NCBI GenBank assembly: GCA_013811645.1
Contig: JACCUU010000068.1
Coordinates: 1-7,708, forward strand
Source of the DNA: Actinomycetota bacterium
Lineage (GTDB): Bacteria; Actinomycetota; Thermoleophilia; Gaiellales; Gaiellaceae
DNA: 7,708 bases
Direction of reading: 5' to 3'
In this document: positions 1-5,080 of the stretch, one piece after another
Layout: each line of letters begins with the position of its first letter
How positions within the stretch are numbered: the stretch's first letter is position 1
Made by a program: the position numbers and the translations under genes
The notes under the pieces: model-generated
What the model was told of the DNA's origin: nothing
The model's input: only the letters and a program-made list of their open reading frames with translations
Databases searched by the model: none

Positions 1-205
1 CGATGTGCGAGATGTGCGAGTACGGCAGAACCACCAGCCGATCGTCGCGTGTGGAAAGCCTCGTCCCGGTCTCGATCGCGCTGATATGCAGAGTATCGAG
101 CCGCTCTCCGCTGAGCGTCACGACCTCGACGCGCACGCCTTCATCGCCGTGGTCTTGGCGGAACCGTTGAACCAACTCAGCGAATTCTCTGCCGAAGAAG
201 TTCAT
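1..205 (-). CDS. Hypothetical protein, partial (C-terminus off the left edge)
   Basis: Read on the minus strand from an ATG at 205-203, this gives 68 residues beginning MNFFGREFAELVQRF and continuing with an alternating hydrophobic/polar, strand-like pattern (RVEVVTLSGERLDTLHIS, then RLVVLPYSHISHI) until the window ends. Codon usage is strongly G/C-ending and fits a real gene. I do not recognise the family. The same frame stays open upstream to a stop at 346-344, and the extra residues also look coding-like (KVRGRAVKVRAPDGRTAELP), so the true start may be further upstream; in-frame GTG codons lie at 256-254 and 214-212. No clear Shine-Dalgarno precedes any of them. A 9-base tandem duplication at 2-19 encodes SHI-SHI. 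The gene diverges from the NTF2-like gene at 447. The minus strand is preferred over the overlapping plus-strand frame because only it gives a protein-like composition. Confidence 0.5.
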   Translation of the reverse strand, partial: MNFFGREFAELVQRFRQDHGDEGVRVEVVTLSGERLDTLHISAIETGTRLSTRDDRLVVLPYSHISHI

Positions 206-446
206 GTCGAACACGCCGGGCGCGACGCTAACAGAAGGGCTCGTCTGTGCCCCCACACGCGGCAGTTCGGCCGTTCGACCATCTGGAGCGCGGACCTTGA
301 CCGCGCGTCCTCGTACTTTGCGTACCCCGGTGCATACACGTGACTAAAACTGCCGATTGGCAGGGACGTTCGAGTCCAGGCGGGCCGACTTCGCTCCGAG
401 TATCGATCGCCGGAGCTCTCTACTGCCGAAGCGGGCTCACGATCGA

Positions 447-908
447 GTGGACGCTTCTCGACAGGCGGCTCATACTCTGGACATCTCGGAAAGCACGACA
501 GCGGGAATCGTCGAGAGCGAGCGCCTGGCGAGGCGCTACTTCGAGCTCTTCGCACAGCATGCGTTCGAGAAGCTGCGTGAGATCGTCCATCCCGACGTCG
601 TTCTCGAGCTGCAGGCGGTGCAGCCGGGCCATGTCGTCCGAGGCCGCGACGAGTTCATACGCTTCGTGGAGCAGGAGTTCGACCGGCACCTCTGGGAAGC
701 GGTTGCCCATGTGTTCGCGCCGCTCGACGAGAACCGCGTCATTGTCGAAGGACGGGTTCGCTGGTTCGATGACGAGAACGTGCTGCGGGACGACCCGAGG
801 GTCTGGGCACTGGAGTTCTCCGATGGACTCCTGCTCCTCTCGGTCCCTGCGAAGAACACGATCGAAGCCGGGTCGATCCTTTCGGCGCGTCACCGAGCCG
901 TACCGTAG
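447..908 (+). CDS. NTF2/SnoaL-like domain protein
   Basis: Encodes about 153 residues from the GTG at 447. From about residue 25 the sequence (ESERLARRYFELF, then LREIVHPDVVLEL, GRDEFIRFVEQEF, NRVIVEGRVRWF, VWALEFSDGLLL) follows the SnoaL-like/NTF2-like cone fold: an N-terminal helix with a YFELF-type motif, an 'H-P-D-V' segment, a second helix, then beta strands with an 'EFSDG' turn near the end. These small alpha+beta barrels include isomerases, dehydratases and many non-enzymatic binding proteins, so no substrate can be named. The start is uncertain: the frame is open to a TTG at 357 and there is no convincing Shine-Dalgarno for either start, but the domain itself begins only around position 520. 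It converges with the small minus-strand gene ending at 932, with only 23 bases between the stops and no visible terminator hairpin. Confidence 0.68.
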   Translation: MDASRQAAHTLDISESTTAGIVESERLARRYFELFAQHAFEKLREIVHPDVVLELQAVQPGHVVRGRDEFIRFVEQEFDRHLWEAVAHVFAPLDENRVIVEGRVRWFDDENVLRDDPRVWALEFSDGLLLLSVPAKNTIEAGSILSARHRAVP

Positions 909-931
909 GAAAACCAGGCAGAACGACGAGC

Positions 932-1177
932 CTAGTCGTCCTCGAGCAGCGTCTCCTCTGCGACATCCGCCCAGCAGTCCAGGTACCGCAAGACCTTCTC
1001 GTCCAACGTCTGCGCGAGAGGGACGTCTTCGACCCACGCGATGGTGTCACCGTCTCCCAAGCGGGTGTTGAGGAACTCCGCCATGGCGTTCGCATCCTCA
1101 TCGTCGACGAACGCCCACGCCGCCTGGTCACGAGGAGCGAACCGAGGATCGAGGATCACCACGCTGATTGCAGTCAC
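932..1177 (-). CDS. Small acidic hypothetical protein (81 aa)
   Basis: Minus-strand frame ending in TAG at 934-932. From the GTG at 1177-1175 the product is 81 residues starting VTAISVVILDPRF and ending ADVAEETLLEDD. It is rich in Asp/Glu, has no signal peptide or transmembrane segment, and carries one Cys (in the YLDCWADVAEE stretch), so it is probably cytosolic. I do not recognise the family. A TTG two codons upstream (1183) is the alternative start. I prefer the GTG because a TANNNT box (TACGGT, minus strand 1190-1185) lies seven bases before it, which would make the message leaderless or nearly so. It lies downstream of, and on the same strand as, the 76-residue gene ending at 1264, with a weak hairpin between them. 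The coherent composition and codon bias support a real gene; function unknown. Confidence 0.6.
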   Translation of the reverse strand: MTAISVVILDPRFAPRDQAAWAFVDDEDANAMAEFLNTRLGDGDTIAWVEDVPLAQTLDEKVLRYLDCWADVAEETLLEDD

Positions 1178-1183
1178 GTTCAA

Positions 1184-1197
1184 GACCGTATGCGGTC
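1184..1197 (-). promoter_or_regulatory. Candidate -10 box inside a palindrome, upstream of the 81-aa gene
   Basis: On the minus strand TACGGT (1190-1185) matches TANNNT and sits seven bases before the GTG at 1177. It lies within the inverted repeat GACCG-CATA-CGGTC (1197-1184), which has perfect 5-base arms and could be an operator overlapping the -10. No good -35 is seen. The arms are short, so the operator idea is weak. Confidence 0.35.
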
Positions 1198-1204
1198 GCC
1201 CCCC

Positions 1205-1238
1205 AAAAGGGTATCCCTCGTGTGAGGGTGCTCACGAG
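1205..1238 (-). terminator. Weak hairpin with T-run between the two small minus-strand genes
   Basis: Read on the minus strand, CTCGTG (1238-1233) pairs with CACGAG (1222-1217) around a 10-base loop, followed about eight bases later by TTTT (1208-1205). The same bases can form alternative hairpins, CCCTC-acac-GAGGG (1228-1215) or GTGAG-cacc-CTCAC (1235-1222). It sits 26 bases after the stop of the 76-residue gene, as a terminator would, but the T-run is short and displaced from the stem. Confidence 0.3.
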
Positions 1239-1263
1239 CGTCCACCGCTCTCGCGGCCGAGCG

Positions 1264-1494
1264 CTACGAGGCCCGCTCGGCGCGCCGACGCCGGTTCCTG
1301 AGTGCGGCATCGCGGCGACCGCGCTCGGCAGGCGTGGACTCCGCCTCGAGCGTCGCACGTCGCTTGGCCCATCTGGCACGCTCGGCCTTCGTCATCTCTC
1401 GGATCACGAGGTCGCCCGAAGAAACCTGATCGCGGATGTGCTCGAGCTTCGCCTCGCGCGCCTCCTGCTCTCGTTCCCGGCTCGTCTTCGCCAC
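1264..1494 (-). CDS. Small basic hypothetical protein (76 aa)
   Basis: Minus-strand gene with a GTG start at 1494-1492 and TAG at 1266-1264. The product starts MAKTSREREQEAREAKLEHI and contains QVSSGDLVIREMT followed by an Arg/Ala/Glu-rich tail (RNRRRRAERAS). It is highly charged, with no Cys and no hydrophobic segment, and is probably largely helical. I recall similar short actinobacterial proteins with a 'KLEHIRxQVxSGDLVIRxMTxxER' core, but cannot attach a function. The start is supported by TAGAAT exactly six bases upstream (minus strand 1506-1501), which predicts a leaderless message; an AGGGAG further upstream lies about 16 bases away, too distant for a good Shine-Dalgarno. The gene diverges from the peroxiredoxin at 1663 across a 168-base gap. 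The basic tail could contact nucleic acid; that is inference only. Confidence 0.7.
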   Translation of the reverse strand: MAKTSREREQEAREAKLEHIRDQVSSGDLVIREMTKAERARWAKRRATLEAESTPAERGRRDAALRNRRRRAERAS

Positions 1495-1500
1495 CGTCGA

Positions 1501-1506
1501 ATTCTA
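1501..1506 (-). promoter_or_regulatory. -10 box TAGAAT, leaderless promoter of the 76-aa gene
   Basis: TAGAAT on the minus strand is followed by six bases and then the GTG at 1494. With transcription starting about seven bases after the -10 box, the first base of the message would be the start codon. A possible -35 about 17 bases upstream matches TTGACA at only three of six positions. The spacing is identical to that of pdxS and ruvC in this window. Confidence 0.55.
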
Positions 1507-1609
1507 GCTTCTCCCTGCAAATCGGCCAGAGGGCACCGTTTGGGAGAGTGGCCCGGGAACAAGCGAAGGCAGACGCGACGTTTTCGTGTCTTATGGAAAG
1601 GTTGCCGGG

Positions 1610-1632
1610 GGCACGAGGAAGTGCGTCGTGCC
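1610..1632 (+). repeat. 7-bp inverted repeat upstream of the peroxiredoxin
   Basis: GGCACGA (1610-1616) and TCGTGCC (1626-1632) are perfect inverted arms separated by nine bases. The repeat ends 18 bases before the AGGAGG ribosome binding site. It could be a regulator-binding site or a 5' leader hairpin of the peroxiredoxin message. No recognisable -10/-35 pair is visible around it. Confidence 0.35.
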
Positions 1633-1650
1633 GGAAGATGGGACACCGCT

Positions 1651-1656
1651 AGGAGG
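1651..1656 (+). promoter_or_regulatory. Ribosome binding site of the peroxiredoxin gene
   Basis: A full AGGAGG lies six bases before the ATG at 1663. It fixes the start inside a much longer open frame that begins near 1168, whose upstream part is not protein-like. Confidence 0.9.
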
Positions 1657-1662
1657 GTGACT

Positions 1663-2322
1663 ATGACGTTGACGATCGGCGATACGGCACCGGATTTCGC
1701 GGCCCACAGCACCGAGGGCGAGATCCGGTTCTACGACTGGATGGGCGACTCGTGGGCGGTGTTGTTCTCGCATCCGAAGGACTTCACACCGGTCTGCACG
1801 ACCGAGCTCGGGTACATGGCGAAGATGAAGCCCGAGTTCGATCGCCGGAACGTGAAGATCATCGGGCTCTCGGTCGATGCGACGGGCGACCACGAGAAGT
1901 GGGCCAAGGACATCGAGGAGACCCAAGGGCACGCGCCCAACTACCCGATCGTCGGGGACGCGGACTTCAAGGTCTCGAAGCTCTACGGGATGCTTCCCGC
2001 TGACGTGGAAGGCGACCCGAAGGCGCGAACGCCGGCCGACAATCAGACCGTGCGGAACGTCTTCGTCGTCGGTCCGGACAAGAAGATCAAGCTCATCCTC
2101 GTCTACCCAATGACCACGGGCCGTAACTTCGACGAGGTGCTGCGCGTGATCGACTCCCTGCAGCTGACCGCGAAGCACAGGGTGTCGACACCCGTGAACT
2201 GGAAGGACGGCGAGGACGTCATGATCACCGGCTCGGTCTCGAACGACGAGGCCAAGGAGTTGTGGCCCGACGGGTGGAAGGAACCGCGCCCGTACATCCG
2301 GATCGTGTCGCAGCCGCGCTGA
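1663..2322 (+). CDS. 1-Cys peroxiredoxin (Prx6-type)
   Basis: Encodes 219 residues, the usual length for the Prx6 (1-Cys) subfamily of AhpC/TSA peroxiredoxins. These cytosolic thiol peroxidases reduce hydrogen peroxide and organic hydroperoxides. The active-site loop [11 protein letters not shown] carries the peroxidatic Cys45 with Thr42, and the conserved Arg131 lies in QTVRNVFVV; together these make the Prx active site. Cys45 is the only cysteine in the protein, so an intramolecular resolving cysteine is absent and an outside thiol must recycle the enzyme. The C-terminal domain (about 165-219, with [11 protein letters not shown] and ending [11 protein letters not shown]) is the extension typical of Prx6 relatives and separates it from typical 2-Cys AhpC. 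The start is set by AGGAGG six bases upstream. It appears monocistronic, with a strong terminator 65 bases after the stop. Redox control is plausible, but no known operator is recognisable. Confidence 0.95.
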   Translation: MTLTIGDTAPDFAAHSTEGEIRFYDWMGDSWAVLFSHPKDFTPVCTTELGYMAKMKPEFDRRNVKIIGLSVDATGDHEKWAKDIEETQGHAPNYPIVGDADFKVSKLYGMLPADVEGDPKARTPADNQTVRNVFVVGPDKKIKLILVYPMTTGRNFDEVLRVIDSLQLTAKHRVSTPVNWKDGEDVMITGSVSNDEAKELWPDGWKEPRPYIRIVSQPR

Positions 2323-2386
2323 CGCGCGCTTTTGGGCCACTGCAACACGCCACAACCGTCGAACGAGAGAGCACCGAACGAAAAAG

Positions 2387-2421
2387 CAAGGGGCCCGGGT
2401 GGGCGGGCCCCTTGTTGTTGT
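2387..2421 (+). terminator. Intrinsic terminator after the peroxiredoxin
   Basis: CAAGGGGCCCG (2387-2397) pairs perfectly with CGGGCCCCTTG (2404-2414) around the six-base loop ggtggg, an 11-bp stem followed by a T-rich TTGTTGTTG. On the other side AAAAA (2381-2385) would give a U-run on the opposite strand, so it may work in both directions. It separates the peroxiredoxin from the pdxS operon. Confidence 0.9.
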
Positions 2422-2449
2422 GGCGCAACTTCGGGCCAGGCGGAGGTCG

Positions 2450-2579
2450 CCTGTGGGGAGAGGAGTCGCGCCGTGGCCGGTATCTCTCCCATGGCCACAC
2501 GCGTTCGCGGAGTTTTCCAGGCGATTTCCACAGGCCGAAGCGCGGAATTTGGGCAAACTGTCGCGTCGTCTTCCACAGG
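2450..2579. repeat. Cluster of three DnaA-box-like CCACAGG repeats
   Basis: ATTTCCACAGG (2524-2534) and TCTTCCACAGG (2569-2579) lie on the plus strand and TCCCCACAGG lies on the minus strand (2459-2450); a degenerate TTTTCCAGG is at 2513-2521. Bacterial DnaA boxes have consensus TTATCCACA, often with a following G in oriC regions, so the sites are close but none is perfect. The cluster is in non-coding DNA just upstream of pdxS. It could bind DnaA, bind another regulator, or be coincidence. Confidence 0.35.
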
Positions 2580-2600
2580 GGGTGGGGACGGCGTGCGAAG

Positions 2601-2629
2601 GCGACTTCGCGGAAACGCGCGGCTACACT
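2601..2629 (+). promoter_or_regulatory. Leaderless promoter of pdxS
   Basis: The -10 box TACACT (2624-2629) is followed by six bases and the GTG start at 2636, so the transcript should begin at the start codon. With a 17-base spacer the -35 would be GCGACT (2601-2606), matching only the central GAC of TTGACA. The absence of any Shine-Dalgarno before the GTG fits leaderless translation. Confidence 0.6.
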
Positions 2630-2635
2630 CCGACG

Positions 2636-3556
2636 GTGGCGGAGTACGGCACACTGAGAGTCAAGACGGGCTTGGCCGAGATGCTGAAAGGCGGCGTCAT
2701 CATGGACGTCGTCGATGCAGATCAGGCCCGGATCGCCGAGGAGGCTGGCGCGTGCGCGGTCATGGCGCTCGAACGCGTTCCGGCGGACATCCGCCGCGAC
2801 GGAGGTGTGGCGCGCATGTCGGACCCGCAGCGGATCCGCGAGATCCAGGAAGCGGTCTCGATCCCGGTCATGGCCAAGTGCCGCATCGGGCACTTCGCGG
2901 AGGCGCAGATTCTGCAGGAGCTCGAGGTCGATTACATCGACGAGTCGGAGGTGCTGACCCCGGCCGATGTCGAGCACCATGTCGACAAGTGGCTCTACAC
3001 GGTGCCCTTCGTCTGCGGGGCGACCAACCTCGGCGAGGCGCTCCGTCGCATCTCCGAGGGCGCCGCGATGATCCGCACGAAGGGCGAGGCCGGCACCGGT
3101 GACATCGTCAACGCGGTGACGCACATGCGCGCGGTCTTCGGAGCCATTCGCAGCCTGCAGGCGCTTCGCGGCGATGAGCTGCACGCGGCCGCAAAGGACC
3201 ATCGAGCGCCGTTCGAGCTCATCCGCTGGGTCGCCGAGAACGGCCGGCTGCCGGTCGTGACCTTCACGGCGGGCGGTATCGCAACTCCGGCCGATGCGTC
3301 GCTCTGCATGCAGCTCGGCGCGGACGGGGTCTTCGTCGGCTCCGGCATCTTCAAGTCCGGCCGCGATCCTCTGGACGATCGCGACGGCTGGGCGGACGAT
3401 GTCGCGCGCCGCGCGCGGGCGATCGTGGAGGCGACGACCCACTTCGAGGATGCAAAGGTGCTCGCCGACGTCTCTTCGGGTCTCGGCCAGCCGATGGTCG
3501 GCATCTCCGCGAGCACGCTTCCGGACGACGAGCGGCTCGAAGTTCGCGGCTGGTAG
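2636..3556 (+). CDS. pdxS: Pyridoxal 5'-phosphate synthase subunit PdxS
   Basis: Synthase subunit of the DXP-independent vitamin B6 route. It condenses ribose 5-phosphate, glyceraldehyde 3-phosphate and ammonia from PdxT into pyridoxal 5'-phosphate, in a cytosolic dodecamer of (beta/alpha)8 barrels. The 306 residues are near the family's usual 290-300. Signature stretches are [36 protein letters not shown] and [16 protein letters not shown]. With the GTG at 2636 as residue 1, Lys81 (in VMAKCRIGH) and Lys149 (in [10 protein letters not shown]) fall at exactly the numbering of the two catalytic lysines of Bacillus subtilis PdxS, which also supports this start. The C-terminus ([10 protein letters not shown], ending VRGW) is standard. 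It heads the pdxS-pdxT-yebC operon, with pdxT starting seven bases after the stop. A longer upstream frame exists but is not protein-like. No anomalies seen. Confidence 0.98.
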   Translation: MAEYGTLRVKTGLAEMLKGGVIMDVVDADQARIAEEAGACAVMALERVPADIRRDGGVARMSDPQRIREIQEAVSIPVMAKCRIGHFAEAQILQELEVDYIDESEVLTPADVEHHVDKWLYTVPFVCGATNLGEALRRISEGAAMIRTKGEAGTGDIVNAVTHMRAVFGAIRSLQALRGDELHAAAKDHRAPFELIRWVAENGRLPVVTFTAGGIATPADASLCMQLGADGVFVGSGIFKSGRDPLDDRDGWADDVARRARAIVEATTHFEDAKVLADVSSGLGQPMVGISASTLPDDERLEVRGW

Positions 3557-3563
3557 TTCGGCG

Positions 3564-4154
3564 ATGAACGGCTCGCTGCGGATCGGGGTGCTCGCTCTGC
3601 AGGGAGCTTTCCGCGAGCACGTGCAGATGCTCGAGGGCCTCGGAGCCGAGGTGGTCGAGGTGCGTCTCCCGGAGGAGCTCGCTGGGCTCGACGGGCTGGT
3701 GATCCCGGGCGGGGAGTCGACGACCATCATGCGACTCGCGCATAGCTACGGCCTCGCCGAGGCGATCCGCGCCTTCCAGGGAGCCATCTTCGGCACCTGC
3801 GCGGGGATGATCGTGCTCGACCGCGACCATCTCGGGCTCGCCGACCTCGAGGTCGAACGGAACGCCTACGGGCGCCAGGTTCGAAGCTTCGAGGCGGACG
3901 TCGAGCTTGCAGGAGAGAAGAGGCCCCTGCACGGGGTGTTCATTCGGTCACCACGCATCCACGACGCGGGTGCAGGCGTGGAGGTATTGGGCGAACTCGA
4001 CGGCGAGCCGGTGCTGGTGCGCGAAGGGCGCCTGCTCTTGGCCTCGTTCCACCCGGAGCTGACGGACGACTCTCGAGTCCACGAGCTGTTCTTGGAGATG
4101 GTCGAGCACACCTCGAGACCGGTGTCAGGCTTGAGCCTGATCCCCACGCACTGA
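3564..4154 (+). CDS. pdxT: Pyridoxal 5'-phosphate synthase glutaminase subunit PdxT
   Basis: Class I glutamine amidotransferase that hydrolyses glutamine and channels ammonia to PdxS; it is active when docked on the PdxS core. The 196-residue product has the family landmarks in order: GVLALQGAFREH at the N-terminus, PGGESTTIMRL (47-58), the nucleophile Cys79 in FGTCAGM, the conserved RNAYGRQVRSF stretch (99-109), and His163/Glu165 in SFHPELT, completing the Cys-His-Glu triad. The ATG lies seven bases after the pdxS stop with no strong Shine-Dalgarno, so translational coupling is likely. The last 14 or so residues (SRPVSGLSLIPTH) look like a tail beyond the conserved fold, and they are encoded by a palindromic sequence (4121-4144). 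The stop is one base before the yebC ATG, indicating one transcript. Confidence 0.97.
   Translation: MNGSLRIGVLALQGAFREHVQMLEGLGAEVVEVRLPEELAGLDGLVIPGGESTTIMRLAHSYGLAEAIRAFQGAIFGTCAGMIVLDRDHLGLADLEVERNAYGRQVRSFEADVELAGEKRPLHGVFIRSPRIHDAGAGVEVLGELDGEPVLVREGRLLLASFHPELTDDSRVHELFLEMVEHTSRPVSGLSLIPTH
4121..4144. repeat. REP-like palindrome at the 3' end of pdxT
   Basis: TCAGGC (4125-4130) and GCCTGA (4135-4140) are perfect arms around TTGA, which can also be read as 7-base arms around TG. Outside them GG and CC continue the pairing after one wobble and one mismatch (4121-4124 with 4141-4144). The hairpin ends 11 bases before the yebC ATG and encodes the final residues of PdxT (SGLSLIPTH). It resembles a slightly decayed GGGGTCAGGC...GCCTGACCCC palindrome, a type I associate with repeats in related high-GC actinobacteria; that association is from memory. 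It could be a repeat insertion or an intercistronic RNA hairpin that modulates yebC expression. Confidence 0.5.
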
Positions 4155-4155
4155 G

Positions 4156-4911
4156 ATGTCGGGGCATAGCAAGTGGAGCTCGATCAAGCACAAGAAAGGC
4201 GCTGCGGACGCCAAGCGCGGCAAGCTCTTCTCGAAGCTCTCGCGCGCGATCATCGTGGCGGCACGAGAGGGCGGTCCCGACCCGGGTGCGAACCTCGCTC
4301 TGCAGAACGCCATCGAGAAGGCGCGCTCGTACTCGATGCCGAAGGACAACATCGAGCGTGCGATCGCGAAGGGATCGGGCGCGGACACCGAGGGCACGAG
4401 CTTCGACACCGTCGTCTACGAGGGCTACGGGCCCGAGGGGGTGGCGGTGCTCGTCGAGGCGTTGACGGACAACCGCAACCGTACAGCCTCGGATGTTCGG
4501 CACGCGTTCTCGAAGCACGGAGGCAATCTCGGGACGACGGGAGCCGTCGCGTGGCAGTTCGAGCGAAAGGGAGTCGTGCTCGCTGCTGCCGAGGGCGTCG
4601 ACGAGGAGGAGCTCCTGCTCGCGGTTGCCGACGCCGGGGCCGACGACGTCGAGCTGGACGGCGCGAGCTTTGTGATCTCCGGCCCTCCGGAGTCGTTGAC
4701 CCCGGTTCGAGAGGCCGTGGAGGCAGCCGGGTTCACGGTCGAGTCGGCGGAGCTGGCGATGGTTCCCAAGGCGACCGTCGAGATCGCGGACGAGGCGATC
4801 GCCCGCAAGGTGCTACGCCTCGTCGAAGGGCTCGAGGAGTCCGACGACGTCCAGGACGTCTACGTGAACGTCGACATTCCCGAAGCGGTGCTCGAAGCGG
4901 TAGCCTCCTAA
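4156..4911 (+). CDS. yebC: YebC/PmpR family protein
   Basis: The 251-residue product matches the YebC/PmpR/TACO1 family in length and throughout the sequence. The N-terminus MSGHSKWSSIKHKKGAADAK with KLFSKLSRAI is the family signature. It is followed by NLALQNAIEKARSYSMPKDNIERAI, the VYEGYGPEGVAVLVE segment, TDNRNRTASDVRHAFSKHGG, and the GTTGAVAWQFERKG stretch. Members were long annotated as transcriptional regulators. The mitochondrial member TACO1 is a translation activator, and more recent work ties bacterial members to helping ribosomes through difficult sequences such as proline runs, so a translation role is at least as likely. The protein is cytosolic. It starts one base after the pdxT stop without a clear Shine-Dalgarno, implying coupled translation. 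Adjacency to ruvC is a common bacterial arrangement, here interrupted by two genes. Confidence 0.97.
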   Translation: MSGHSKWSSIKHKKGAADAKRGKLFSKLSRAIIVAAREGGPDPGANLALQNAIEKARSYSMPKDNIERAIAKGSGADTEGTSFDTVVYEGYGPEGVAVLVEALTDNRNRTASDVRHAFSKHGGNLGTTGAVAWQFERKGVVLAAAEGVDEEELLLAVADAGADDVELDGASFVISGPPESLTPVREAVEAAGFTVESAELAMVPKATVEIADEAIARKVLRLVEGLEESDDVQDVYVNVDIPEAVLEAVAS

Positions 4912-4987
4912 GTAGTGGTCTCCCCGAGGAGTACGGCACTGCTTGGCCGGCTGCAAACACATCGCATCGCGTCGGCCTCAGTCGCCC

Positions 4988-5005
4988 CGATATCTATTGA
5001 TATCG
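4988..5005. promoter_or_regulatory. AT-rich palindrome CGATATC-N4-GATATCG
   Basis: Perfect 7-base arms around TATT lie in the middle of the leader before the S9 peptidase, about 76 bases upstream of its GTG. It is the most AT-rich patch in the neighbourhood. It could be a dimeric regulator's operator or a local hairpin; no clear -10/-35 pair accompanies it. Confidence 0.4.
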
Positions 5006-5065
5006 AGGCTCCCCTGGGTCCTAGCGCTACTCGGTTTTCGCTCGGCCAGCCGCACCGGACTCCCC

Positions 5066-5071
5066 GGAGAG
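5066..5071 (+). promoter_or_regulatory. Ribosome binding site deciding the S9 peptidase start
   Basis: GGAGAG lies nine bases before the GTG at 5081. The open frame continues upstream to a TTG at 4943, but those 46 codons are not conserved-looking and cross the inverted repeat, so the GTG is the better start. Confidence 0.75.
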
Positions 5072-5080
5072 ACCACTAGC

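Larger units (their letters stand above)
2323..2635. other. Intergenic region between peroxiredoxin and pdxS
   Basis: These 313 bases hold no convincing gene. In order they contain a small GCGC hairpin overlapping the peroxiredoxin stop (2315-2328, followed by CTTTT), the strong terminator at 2387-2414, three CCACAGG repeats between 2450 and 2579, and the pdxS promoter at 2601-2629. Open frames across it in several phases are low-complexity and do not look protein-like. Confidence 0.7.
4913..5078. repeat. Inverted repeat bounding the yebC / S9-peptidase gap
   Basis: TAGTGGTCTCCCCG (4913-4926) and CGGAGAGACCACTA (5065-5078) are inverted copies matching at 13 of 14 positions, the outer ten perfect. 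The left arm begins one base after the yebC stop and the right arm ends two bases before the GTG of the S9 peptidase, so the pair frames the whole intergenic region. The right arm contains that gene's GGAGAG ribosome binding site. Possibilities are a long-range leader hairpin that hides the ribosome binding site, or a small non-autonomous element with terminal inverted repeats: both arms end in TA, as expected for a TA target duplication. Chance cannot be excluded. Confidence 0.45.

Noticed and set aside
202..555. Minus-strand frame upstream of the left-edge gene
   Set aside because: Its translation is Arg/Ser/Pro-rich and overlaps the NTF2-like gene in an unnatural composition.
1168..1662. 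N-terminal extension of the peroxiredoxin frame
   Set aside because: The frame is open for 165 codons upstream, but the product is Arg-rich and overlaps a better minus-strand gene, and a perfect AGGAGG marks the ATG at 1663.
2225..3730. Long minus-strand open frame (about 501 codons) opposite pdxS
   Set aside because: It crosses the terminator, the pdxS promoter and three real gene boundaries, and has an Arg/His-rich composition typical of shadow frames in high-GC DNA.
2641..4939. The 12-base word GGAGTACGGCAC occurs at 2641-2652 and again at 4928-4939
   Set aside because: One or two shared 12-mers are expected by chance in a window this long. One copy is coding (start of pdxS) and nothing else around the copies matches.
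4943..5080. N-terminal extension of the S9 peptidase with a mildly hydrophobic stretch that could look like a signal peptide
   Set aside because: It starts at a TTG without a ribosome binding site, the hydrophobic run is interrupted by charges, and GGAGAG precedes the GTG at 5081 at good spacing.
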